From Parabacteroides acidifaciens (GTDB lineage Bacteria > Bacteroidota > Bacteroidia > Bacteroidales > Tannerellaceae), in contig NZ_QREV01000041.1 of the NCBI RefSeq assembly GCF_003363715.1, positions 1 to 46,247 of the forward strand: a stretch of DNA of 46,247 nt, given 5' to 3'. Position numbers and translations under genes: made by a program. This document shows, in pieces, positions 26,635-34,983 of the stretch. Within the stretch, counting starts at the first letter, position 1, and every line of letters starts with the position of its first letter. The notes below the pieces were generated by a model. The model was given only the letters and a program-made list of their open reading frames with translations. It did not search any database and had not been told where the DNA came from.

Positions 26635-28898
26635 TTTGCTATATAAGGTTTGTACTTCTTCCCCTCATCAATCCAAGCTGCCATCTCACAAGCTTGCCTA
26701 CGTATGATCTGCTCCATCGTAATCTCTTCTCCCCGATATTTCTCATACCGGTTCAGACGTTCCAATATACTTTTAATTAACAACTTCTTTGTTTCCTCTT
26801 CCAATAACCCTTTTTCAACTCTCAAAGACGGACCTTTTTGTATTAACGAAATAACCACTCTGTCTACCACCTGCGAACGGAACATTTCGACTACATCATA
26901 CACAAACGTTGGTTTGCCTGATTGCCGCACATGTATAATACTGTCAAACGGATTGAGCTTTGCACCAAGCAATGCCTGCCAAACTCGCGTATACAATATT
27001 GCATACCCATAATTGAGCATGCAGTTTACCAGATCCGTAGCCCCTTTCCGTTCACGCTTGACAAAACCGACCTTATCATCAGACAACAGTTCACGAATAT
27101 ATCCCCAATACTTGATTGCCCCCTGCGACTCTTGCCCCACCAATTGTATCAAGAACTCTTCGTCCATCTTGTCCTGTCCTCGTACAAACGTTTTGAATTG
27201 AACATTAAAAACCGACAAATCCTCATACTTTTCACTAAGCGTATCATAGCAATGCTTATGGTATTTATGATAATATTTTACTAAATAGAATTGATTTTTC
27301 AGTTTTGCCTCTATAATACAGGTTGCCAAAGACAAACGTTTTTCCTTTCCACATTGTGCCTGCTTGTTCCATAAAGTATTTTCGATATATTTATTCGACA
27401 ATATAGATCCGGTATGCCAACCTGAAGAGTTGAAAAAATCGATGGTAATCTTATTGGCAAGGCAATAATCAATCAGATTAGAAGACAATGTCACTCCTTT
27501 GCTACTAATCGTTATATGTGAAAGAGCGCCCAATGGCTTCTGGTGGATCACTTTTCCTTGCCGCTTCACTGTTACACCTTTACCTGAAAGACCGACAAAA
27601 CAACCGAACGTATTAATCAGCAACTCACTGCCTTCTCCTTCGCGTTTCCGGTATTCGGCTTTCCGCTGTTCTATAATCTTCTTATTCTGCTCTTTCGCTC
27701 TTTTTTCTTTCTCCTTCCCTTTTTGGAGATCATACAGTTCCACATAATCCTGAAGCATTCTTTTCTTATACAATTGATATTCATTCGAAAGATAATCAAC
27801 TTCAGACATAATCCTTATCAGAACAGCTCGATTCGCTATCTGCTGAAACGAAGCTATTACAATCTGTTTCATACGATCATAGAGCAAATCATCCAAAGCA
27901 TGTAATACCGACTGAGGTAACAGCGCTCCGTAATAGTTCCGCACCCCATTCCATGCACGAAGACTTACAGATGTAAACCCTTTATTTGTTATAGACAAAT
28001 TAGCTATCCGTTCTTTCAAGTCAGCCTCTTTTTTCTCCGATAAGCTCAATCCTCCTTTGGATATCGTTATGCCCAAAAACTCACAGCCTTTACGAAGATC
28101 TGCCACTATCGGAGTATTCAAAGTCAATCCCAAATGCGTTTGTAAATAGACAGATAATTGATTCAATAGGACTTTCGCCTGTTCATGCGTTTCGCACATC
28201 AAGCAAAAATCATCGGCATAACGAACATAAGAACGACATAAAGTTTGTACGAATTTATCGAAAGGATGCAGATAAAAATTAGCCAACAAAGGAGAAAGGA
28301 TAGCGCCTTGCGGCACTCCCTCCAGACTATCGTTCCACTTTAAATGCTTGTTGACAACTCCCATCTGCACAGAAAGCATTATCAACCTCACAATCTCCTC
28401 GTCCGGAATCAGTGCATGAAGACGGGCCGCCAACAAATGATGATTGATCGTGTCAAAATAATTATCAATATCAAGTTTCAACACCCATTTATTCTTCTTT
28501 TTCTGGCATTCGTTCAATGCACGCCTAACAGCTTTCGTATGTCCTTTATTGGGACGATAGCCATAACTGGCATCAACAAAAATATTTTCAAAAAGAGGTT
28601 CTACCAAAGTTTTGATAGCATATTGCACAATTTTGTCTTTAACAGACAACAAACCCAGCTTCCTCACTTCATTTTTCTTCTTAGGAATTTCAATGCTAAG
28701 ATACGGTTCAGGAGACCATATCCCAGCTCTCAACTCACCCGACAACTCTGAAATATATGTCTGGACATTATCTTCAAAACAAGCTAACGTAACCCCATCT
28801 ATTCCCCCGGAAGCATTTTTGCTTTTAACAGCCTTCCACGCCTCAAACAAAAACGCTTCCGTACACAATGTTGAATAACATGACTTCTGTGTTTCCAT
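26628..28898 (-). CDS. Reverse transcriptase-Cas1 fusion
   Basis: 756 residues. The RT half (about 1-330) resembles group II intron RTs: KKKNEVRKLGLLSVKDKIVQ, the first catalytic Asp in LKLDIDNYFDTI (about 143), VPQGAILSPLLANFYL and YVRYADDFCLM (YADD about 227-230), then the thumb RAWNGVRNYYGALL. A Lys/Glu-rich linker (about 390-425) leads to Cas1 (about 430-756) with catalytic Glu in VGQESQGAIKYWG, His in SIIHVRQSGKP and acidic YDVVEMFR. No Cas6 domain is fused. The ATG at 28898 is preferred; a TTG lies at 28919. It allows spacers to be captured from RNA via cDNA, as shown for other RT-Cas1 proteins. Confidence 0.96.
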   Translation of the reverse strand: METQKSCYSTLCTEAFLFEAWKAVKSKNASGGIDGVTLACFEDNVQTYISELSGELRAGIWSPEPYLSIEIPKKKNEVRKLGLLSVKDKIVQYAIKTLVEPLFENIFVDASYGYRPNKGHTKAVRRALNECQKKKNKWVLKLDIDNYFDTINHHLLAARLHALIPDEEIVRLIMLSVQMGVVNKHLKWNDSLEGVPQGAILSPLLANFYLHPFDKFVQTLCRSYVRYADDFCLMCETHEQAKVLLNQLSVYLQTHLGLTLNTPIVADLRKGCEFLGITISKGGLSLSEKKEADLKERIANLSITNKGFTSVSLRAWNGVRNYYGALLPQSVLHALDDLLYDRMKQIVIASFQQIANRAVLIRIMSEVDYLSNEYQLYKKRMLQDYVELYDLQKGKEKEKRAKEQNKKIIEQRKAEYRKREGEGSELLINTFGCFVGLSGKGVTVKRQGKVIHQKPLGALSHITISSKGVTLSSNLIDYCLANKITIDFFNSSGWHTGSILSNKYIENTLWNKQAQCGKEKRLSLATCIIEAKLKNQFYLVKYYHKYHKHCYDTLSEKYEDLSVFNVQFKTFVRGQDKMDEEFLIQLVGQESQGAIKYWGYIRELLSDDKVGFVKRERKGATDLVNCMLNYGYAILYTRVWQALLGAKLNPFDSIIHVRQSGKPTFVYDVVEMFRSQVVDRVVISLIQKGPSLRVEKGLLEEETKKLLIKSILERLNRYEKYRGEEITMEQIIRRQACEMAAWIDEGKKYKPYIAKW

Positions 28899-28923
28899 AT
28901 TCGTATTTTTCGTTAACAATCGT

Positions 28924-30922
28924 TTTATTATCCTTATTCTAATGGAATACTCACTGACTGGTTAAAACAGCCAACCAACATAAATTAAAAATTTTGTCTT
29001 AATCCTTATTCTAATGGAATACTCCCTGACTTTCAGAAAAGGGATGGTTCTTTACACAGCTTCGTCTGTCTTAATCCTTATTCTAATGGAATACTCCCTG
29101 ACATTCCGGGGATGAAAAGGCCGAGATGGTGGATGTTGTCTTAATCCTTATTCTAATGGAATACTCCCTGACTGCTCTTCAGAATTTGACACACCTGAGT
29201 TTATCAGTGTCTTAATCCTTATTCTAATGGAATACTCCCTGACTAAAATGGAAGAAAAAGAACTTGTTAGCTTAATTGGTCTTAATCCTTATTCTAATGG
29301 AATACTCCCTGACCGTTGTTGTTAATGATTTTTGCGGTATATGCCGTGTCTTAATCCTTATTCTAATGGAATACTCCCTGACAAACAACTTTCAATGGCG
29401 CTACTTTCTCCGTCAATGGTCTTAATCCTTATTCTAATGGAATACTCCCTGACTTTGGCAGTTTATTTGACCGATAACGGAAAATTCGTCTTAATCCTTA
29501 TTCTAATGGAATACTCCCTGACTTCCGTGAACTCACCTTTTGCAGGATTAGCTCTTGTCTTAATCCTTATTCTAATGGAATACTCCCTGACAAGAGGAGG
29601 TTCTTATTCAAGATTTGGGGGATGACGTCTTAATCCTTATTCTAATGGAATACTCCCTGACTTGGATTATAAGGCAGGTTCAACGTTCACACTTGCTTGT
29701 CTTAATCCTTATTCTAATGGAATACTCCCTGACAAGCAAGGTTAACATGCCTAAGCTTGAGAGAATTTGTCTTAATCCTTATTCTAATGGAATACTCCCT
29801 GACACCGCATATTATGACGGCAGGTTGTTACAATTTGTCTTAATCCTTATTCTAATGGAATACTCCCTGACATCGTCAACGGCGATAATTGTGCCTACCG
29901 CAAAGAGAAGTCTTAATCCTTATTCTAATGGAATACTCCCTGACCCACGGAACTTATGGTATTAAACTTAATGAGTATGTGTCTTAATCCTTATTCTAAT
30001 GGAATACTCCCTGACTAAAAATATACAGTAATGAGAAATTTAACATCAGGTCTTAATCCTTATTCTAATGGAATACTCCCTGACCTGACATTGTGTGCTC
30101 GGTCGGTCCCGATAAAACCGTCTTAATCCTTATTCTAATGGAATACTCCCTGACATTTTTGCTATGAGTAAGTTAGGAAAAAAGCAAGTCTTAATCCTTA
30201 TTCTAATGGAATACTCCCTGACTCTGCTCGGTTAAGAACATTAATTATTTATTATGTCTTAATCCTTATTCTAATGGAATACTCCCTGACGGAATTATGT
30301 GCTATATAAGCAAATATGTTCTGGTCTTAATCCTTATTCTAATGGAATACTCCCTGACAAAATAGCGTGTATGTACGATAAACAACAATTATGTCTTAAT
30401 CCTTATTCTAATGGAATACTCCCTGACAATAGGAGAACATAGTCGTATAAGAAGACTTGGAATGTCTTAATCCTTATTCTAATGGAATACTCCCTGACTC
30501 AATATCTGACCATTCAGGGAAAAAACAAAGAAAGTCTTAATCCTTATTCTAATGGAATACTCCCTGACTTTGTGAAAACAATGGATATGTGCATCAAGTA
30601 CGCGTCTTAATCCTTATTCTAATGGAATACTCCCTGACTCTTTCCAGGGCGCTCCAACATCTGGAATTGTATCAGTCTTAATCCTTATTCTAATGGAATA
30701 CTCCCTGACTTCTCTTTCTCCTTTCCTTTTATTGGGGATTGAAAGCCGTCTTAATCCTTATTCTAATGGAATACTCCCTGACGATTGATTATAAAGTATT
30801 GGAAGCGTACATATTGTCTTAATCCTTATTCTAATGGAATACTCCCTGACTTGAATAGTGAATTATAGATATTAGAAGATGGTAGCCGTCTTAATCCTTA
30901 TTCTAATGGAATACTCCCTGAC
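28924..30922 (-). CRISPR. CRISPR array: 29 repeats of 35 bases, 28 spacers
   Basis: The plus-strand repeat begins GTCTTAATCC and ends ATACTCCCTGAC; 28 copies look identical. Spacers are 33-38 bases and all different. The leftmost copy (28924-28958), next to RT-cas1, has about six changes, mostly at the tag end: a decayed trailer repeat. So the leader is on the right and the array is transcribed leftward, like the cas genes. In that sense the repeat ends ATTAAGAC, close to the common Cas6 tag ATTGAAAC. Repeats start every 68-73 bases, the newest at 30888-30922. Confidence 0.98.
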
Positions 30923-31016
30923 ATTCTATCAGAGAGCACTTTAGACTTCTTTATCTTGAACTTCTTCTTGCTACTTCGAACTTTAAATCAGGGAGTTAAT
31001 CCATTTATAACTATTT

Positions 31017-31053
31017 TTTCGCAAATGTACCCAATTGAATCCGAGATTTCAAA
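31017..31053 (-). promoter_or_regulatory. Array leader promoter P1 with overlapping operator-like site
   Basis: On the minus strand TTTG (31050-31053), exactly 20 bases, then TACATTTG (31022-31029). The start site is expected about 95 bases before the first repeat. The element ATTTGCGAAA (31017-31026) covers the end of the -7 box and the start site, the classic place for a repressor. Confidence 0.8.
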
Positions 31054-31229
31054 CAAAACAAGGTTCAATTCATGCTCATTTATCTATTTATCAAACATTT
31101 ACAATTTCGCAAATCTAAAAACATACTTGTTTAATTTGGAGATTTGCGAAAAACGCCTAAAAATACATTTCATAAGCATCTGATTATTAAAGCAAAACGT
31201 CAAAGAACATAAATGCCTTCACACTGCAT

Positions 31230-31265
31230 TTTCGCAAATGTAACAACTAAAATGCTGAAAACAAA
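31230..31265 (-). promoter_or_regulatory. Array leader promoter P2 with overlapping operator-like site
   Basis: TTTG (31262-31265), exactly 19 bases, then TACATTTG (31235-31242) on the minus strand, again overlapped by ATTTGCGAAA (31230-31239). A weaker third copy (ATTG at 31381-31384, TTGATTTG at 31353-31360) lies further upstream. Confidence 0.7.
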
Positions 31266-31455
31266 GATTTGCGAAACTTTTCACACAAGTTCCAAAGTCC
31301 ATTTTACAATATTCACCTATTAATCAACCATATATTAAAAATAGAATTTTCGCAAATCAAAAATCTTTATTCAATTATTACAATAACCCCCATTTTCGTA
31401 ATTTTTCTATTTCATCCGAAATATTGATCCATTTTGGATTGACTTTTTTCACGGA

Positions 31456-31935
31456 TTTACCCCTTCCAGCTGACAACAGCCGGAAAGGGGTGCCGAGCCC
31501 ATTCCAAAAAGCGTGCAATTTGATTCTCGAAAACCGGAAACACCGCCAAAGTGATAAACCTTAACTCCCGGAGAATCGAATATTTGAAAATAAAACGGAC
31601 GGCGTCCCAAATATCGCAAGGAAATTTAGGGGCTTTTTTGCCCTGAAGACGGTCCTCTTTCCAATTACGACCGTCCAAATCGCCATTACGACCGTGCTAA
31701 TCTTCGCGAGGTGCCGAGTGCACTACACATTAGCACGGTCGCAATGGCAAAGAGGACGGTCGTAATTGATGGAAACGCTCAAAAAAGGCGAAAAAGCCCC
31801 TTTTTGAGGTCAAAAAAGTGGATTAACATTTGTTTAGTTTCAGTTCTCTTTTTAGCCGGAAAAATACGTTTTATACAATAACCTCCTGGTAATACCCCCT
31901 CCAAAAGCGTGCCGGGAAAATCCGGAAGGGACGTC
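31456..31935. repeat. Nested inverted-repeat region between leader and deaminase gene
   Basis: Several complementary pairs share a centre near 31715: 31628-31642 with 31787-31801 (14 of 15), 31663-31676 with 31754-31767 (14 of 14), and 31682-31701 with 31729-31748 (19 of 20, loop of 27). A separate hairpin with CCCCTTCC arms lies at 31458-31490. A short direct repeat (CCAAAAGCGTGC-like) occurs near 31503 and 31903. The 73-codon frame at 31457-31678 has no recognisable product. It may be a MITE-like element or a structured RNA. Confidence 0.6.
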
Positions 31936-32006
31936 GGGATCTTTTTCAAAATCCACCGGAGGTAAACAAAAACCGTTAAAGCTGTTCCATATATCCCAAA
32001 TATATG

Positions 32007-32014
32007 TACCTTTG
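32007..32014 (+). promoter_or_regulatory. -7 box of the deaminase-protease-ligase operon
   Basis: TACCTTTG, 40 bases before the ATG at 32054; the -33 element is poor. It separates the core operon from the CRISPR leader, which is transcribed the other way. Confidence 0.65.
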
Positions 32015-32053
32015 TCTGCTATTATATAATAAGGTATATAAAATCAGAAAACG

Positions 32054-32491
32054 ATGTGCGATAAGAAGGAAAAGCAACTCGAATTGGATAGACGTTATCT
32101 CAGGATGGCGGCCGTATGGGCGGAAAATTCGTATTGCAAGAGACGACAGGTTGGGGCACTGATAGTTAAAGACCAAATGATTATCTCTGACGGATATAAC
32201 GGTACGCCATCTGGTTTCGAGAATGTTTGTGAAGACGAGAATAATGTCACCAAACCCTACGTCCTGCATGCCGAAGCTAACGCAATCACAAAAGTGGCGG
32301 CTTCGTCAAACAGCAGCAAAGGAGCGACTATTTACGTCACATCCGCACCCTGCATCGAATGTGCCAAGCTTATCATCCAATCGGGAATCAAACGGGTGGT
32401 CTACTCTGAAAAATACAGGGTGGAGGACGGTTGCAACCTATTGCGTCGCGCAGGTGTTATTATTGATTACATAGAAGATATAAACGAATAA
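32054..32491 (+). CDS. Deoxycytidylate (dCMP) deaminase family protein
   Basis: 145 residues with the zinc-dependent deaminase fold: HAEANAI (zinc His and catalytic Glu) and TSAPCIECAKLI (two zinc Cys). Also conserved is VGALIVKDQMIISDGYNGTPSGF. The family makes dUMP from dCMP for thymidylate synthesis, in the cytoplasm. Similar ComE-type proteins share the fold, so the exact substrate is inferred. Twelve bases before the S41 protease gene, an unrelated function but one transcription unit. Confidence 0.9.
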   Translation: MCDKKEKQLELDRRYLRMAAVWAENSYCKRRQVGALIVKDQMIISDGYNGTPSGFENVCEDENNVTKPYVLHAEANAITKVAASSNSSKGATIYVTSAPCIECAKLIIQSGIKRVVYSEKYRVEDGCNLLRRAGVIIDYIEDINE

Positions 32492-32503
32492 AGATACGTT
32501 TTT

Positions 32504-34237
32504 ATGGAGAAGAATAGAAGGCTGTCCGTATGGCTGCCTGTGATTATAGCTTTAAGTGTTGCTCTCGGGATCTTTGTAGGAAATCATTACCTTAGACTGA
32601 CACAGGGTAAGAGACATATTTATTCCAGCGGGAACAAGATCAATGCCATACTCGACATCATTGACGAACAATACGTCGACACGGTCAATATGAAACAATT
32701 GGTAGAAGATGCCATCCCTAAGGTTTTCAGCGAGTTGGACCCGCATTCCGTATATATACCGGCCAAAGACGCCCAACGGGTGAACGAAGACCTGGAAGGA
32801 TCGTTCAGCGGGATCGGCGTTTCCTTTAATATGCAGACGGATACCGTTTTGGTCATTAACGTAATCCCCGGCGGACCATCCGAAAAAGCGGGATTGAAGC
32901 CGTTCGACCGTATCATTACAATCAACGACTCCTTATATGCCGGCAACAAGAGCGACCAGGAAGTAATCATGAAGACACTTCGCGGAGCCAAGAACAGTAC
33001 CGTCAAGTTAGGAGTAAAACGGAAAAACGAACCGGACCTGTTGTATTTCGATGTAACCCGTGGCGATGTTCCCGTGAACTCCGTCGATGTAGCTTACGAA
33101 GTGAGTAAAGGAATCGGTTACATCAAAGTTAGCAAATTCGGACGTACAACCTATAACGAATTTATCACGGCAATCGCCAAACTGAAACAGGCCGGCTGCA
33201 CTTCCTTCGTGATCGACCTCCGCAGCAACACGGGCGGTTACATGGATGCCGCCATCAATATGGTTAACGAATTTATGCCGGAAGGCCGCCTGATCGTTTA
33301 CACCGAAGGAAAGGCATTCCCGCGCAATGATGTTTATACGAACGGAACCGGCACTTGCCAGGATGCACCGCTCGTAGTCCTGACAGACGAGTTCTCGGCT
33401 TCCGCCAGCGAAATCTTCTCCGGGGCGATCCAGGACAACGACCGGGGTCTGATCATCGGCCGCCGTACGTTCGGCAAGGGATTGGTGCAGTCGCCGATCC
33501 AACTTAGCGACGGCTCGGAAATCCGCCTGACAATCGCCCGCTACTACACGCCGTCCGGACGCTGCATCCAGAAAAAATATGAATTGGGCAAAGACAACGA
33601 ATATGAACAGGATATCTACAACCGTTTCATGCACGGAGAGTTTGACTCTGCCGACAGCATCAAACAGGACAATGGCGAAAAATACGAGACCGTCATGGGA
33701 CGTACGGTTTACGGCGGCGGCGGTATCATGCCGGATATCTTTATCCCGCGCGACACCAGCGGCGTGACGACTTATTTCTCCAATGTGGTCAATAGCGGAA
33801 CGCTGAACCTGTATGCACTCGAATACTCGGACCGCAATTACGACAAGCTGTCTTCTTTCAAGACCTACCAGGAGTTGTACAAATACCTGCAACAGCAACC
33901 GTTGCTGTCCGACTTCATCAACTACGCGACAGCGAAAGGCATCAAGAAACGCCCGCATCTGATCAACATATCGAGCAAGCTGATGGAGAAACAGATACAT
34001 GCCTACATCGTCCGCAACTTCTTTGACGAAGCAGGCTTCTATCCTATTTTCCAGAATGACGACGTCACACTGAAACGTGCGATCAAAGTGCTGAACGAAG
34101 GTAAATCGGTCCCGACACCGGAAAATAAAAATATAACAGAAGATGGAATTGCACAAAGCCAAACAAGCACTTCGAGAAGATATGGCCTCCTTAAAGAGAT
34201 CATATACGAAGACTGCATTGCTGGAACTCTCTGCTAA
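32504..34237 (+). CDS. S41 family C-terminal processing peptidase (CtpA-like)
   Basis: 577 residues. An N-terminal membrane anchor (WLPVIIALSVALGIFVG) places the enzyme in the periplasm. A PDZ domain (about 85-165, GSFSGIGVSFN ... GGPSEKAGLKPFDRI) leads into the S41 domain, with the nucleophile Ser in TDEFSASASEIFSGA and catalytic Lys in RRTFGKGLVQ. The family trims C-termini of envelope proteins. The last 32 codons overlap the next gene by 95 bases; the tail after about residue 545 looks unlike the rest, so the reading frame may end abnormally. Confidence 0.93.
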   Translation: MEKNRRLSVWLPVIIALSVALGIFVGNHYLRLTQGKRHIYSSGNKINAILDIIDEQYVDTVNMKQLVEDAIPKVFSELDPHSVYIPAKDAQRVNEDLEGSFSGIGVSFNMQTDTVLVINVIPGGPSEKAGLKPFDRIITINDSLYAGNKSDQEVIMKTLRGAKNSTVKLGVKRKNEPDLLYFDVTRGDVPVNSVDVAYEVSKGIGYIKVSKFGRTTYNEFITAIAKLKQAGCTSFVIDLRSNTGGYMDAAINMVNEFMPEGRLIVYTEGKAFPRNDVYTNGTGTCQDAPLVVLTDEFSASASEIFSGAIQDNDRGLIIGRRTFGKGLVQSPIQLSDGSEIRLTIARYYTPSGRCIQKKYELGKDNEYEQDIYNRFMHGEFDSADSIKQDNGEKYETVMGRTVYGGGGIMPDIFIPRDTSGVTTYFSNVVNSGTLNLYALEYSDRNYDKLSSFKTYQELYKYLQQQPLLSDFINYATAKGIKKRPHLINISSKLMEKQIHAYIVRNFFDEAGFYPIFQNDDVTLKRAIKVLNEGKSVPTPENKNITEDGIAQSQTSTSRRYGLLKEIIYEDCIAGTLC

Positions 34238-34697
34238 GATAACGGAACGGCTGGAAGAGACCGGTCTCTTCCGGCAAGCTTCCTGTATTGCGCTCTACCA
34301 CGCCCTTCCGGGAGAAGTACAAACGGCCGCCTTTATCGAAAAATGGCACCTAAAAAAGAGACTTCTTCTCCCTGTTGTGAAAGGGAACGACCTCCAATTG
34401 TTGCTTTATGCCGGAAAAGAATCCTTGAAAGCCGGAGCTTTCGGTATCCTGGAGCCGACGGAAACATGCCAGCCGGTTGCGGAAAACGAGATAGACCTTG
34501 TGATAGTTCCCGGTGTCGCCTTCGACCGCGGGCGTAACCGCCTCGGACGGGGAAAAGGTTTTTACGACCGCCTCCTTTCCACACTGGACGTACCGAAAAT
34601 CGGGATTTGCTATGATTTCCAATTGAAAGACACTATCCCGGTCGAACCGTTCGACCGAAAAATGGACTTGATCGTAACCGAAAAAGAGATTATCTGA
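34143..34697 (+). CDS. 5-formyltetrahydrofolate cyclo-ligase
   Basis: 184 residues, normal for the family, which turns 5-formyl-THF into 5,10-methenyl-THF using ATP. Conserved are KQALREDM near the start, the LYHALPGEVQT segment, LLLPVV, and the C-terminal signature VPGVAFDRGRNRLGRGKGFYDR. The start at 34143 is supported by the normal N-terminus MELHKAKQALRE, so its overlap with the S41 gene is real or reflects a lesion in that gene. Converges with the DUF721 gene (8-base overlap). Confidence 0.95.
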   Translation: MELHKAKQALREDMASLKRSYTKTALLELSAKITERLEETGLFRQASCIALYHALPGEVQTAAFIEKWHLKKRLLLPVVKGNDLQLLLYAGKESLKAGAFGILEPTETCQPVAENEIDLVIVPGVAFDRGRNRLGRGKGFYDRLLSTLDVPKIGICYDFQLKDTIPVEPFDRKMDLIVTEKEII

Positions 34698-34983
34698 TCA
34701 CGATATCCTGCAAAACTTCCGCCCCGGCATACTCGTTCAAGCTCTTTATCAAACGTTCCCGGCACAACACCAATTCGCTGCGCAAGACGGAGGACGTGAG
34801 GGAAACATGCAGCACACGGTCCTTTACATATATATTACGTGTGTATTGTGCGACCATCGGCCCCATTATCTCACCCCAGGCCCGTTGGACACGTATCTCT
34901 AAAATCTTCCCGCGCAGTTCGGCGTTGTCTTCGAAGAACTCCCGGATCGCCTCGCCCAATGTCTGTGCATTCCGGCGTATCAT
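34690..34983 (-). CDS. DUF721 (DciA-like) protein
   Basis: 97 residues: RNAQTLGEAIREFFEDNAELRGKILEIRVQRAWGEIMG, then YVKDRVLHVSLTSSVLRSEL, the usual DUF721 pattern. DciA, a DUF721 relative, loads the replicative helicase in bacteria that lack DnaC. The ATG overlaps the recF stop by four bases, and pairing with recF fits a replication role, though this short version is not proven to load helicase. Confidence 0.88.
   Translation of the reverse strand: MIRRNAQTLGEAIREFFEDNAELRGKILEIRVQRAWGEIMGPMVAQYTRNIYVKDRVLHVSLTSSVLRSELVLCRERLIKSLNEYAGAEVLQDIVIR

Larger units (their letters stand above)
31017..31357. repeat. Six copies of TTTCGCAAAT / ATTTGCGAAA in the CRISPR leader
   Basis: TTTCGCAAAT on the plus strand at 31017, 31105, 31230 and 31348; the complement at 31142 and 31267. 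Spacings between neighbours are 88, 37, 88, 37 and 81. The pairs 31105/31142 and 31230/31267 each make an inverted repeat with 27 bases between arms, repeated at a 125-base period. A seventh copy is at 26329, upstream of cas6. The region is otherwise AT-rich with no gene. Confidence 0.9.

Noticed and set aside
26628-28898. A group II intron or retron as explanation for the reverse transcriptase
   Set aside because: The RT is fused in frame to a complete Cas1 domain, is followed by cas2 and lies next to an array; no intron RNA domain V or retron RNA is seen.
29332-29965. Two plus-strand open frames of 97 and 116 codons
   Set aside because: They run through CRISPR repeats, whose sequence happens to be open in that frame (repeated ILILMEYSLT). 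They are array artefacts.
28924-30922. Rightward transcription of the array with the leader next to RT-cas1
   Set aside because: The decayed repeat is at the RT-cas1 end, the promoters are at the right end pointing left, and only the leftward reading gives an ATTGAAAC-like tag.
31457-31678. A 73-codon minus-strand frame beside the CRISPR leader
   Set aside because: It overlaps the nested inverted repeats, has no promoter or ribosome site I can see and no known motif. Possible but unsupported.
33008-34162. A 384-codon open frame antisense to the S41 protease gene
   Set aside because: It mirrors the third-position bias of a strongly supported gene with intact PDZ and S41 motifs, and has no recognisable domain.
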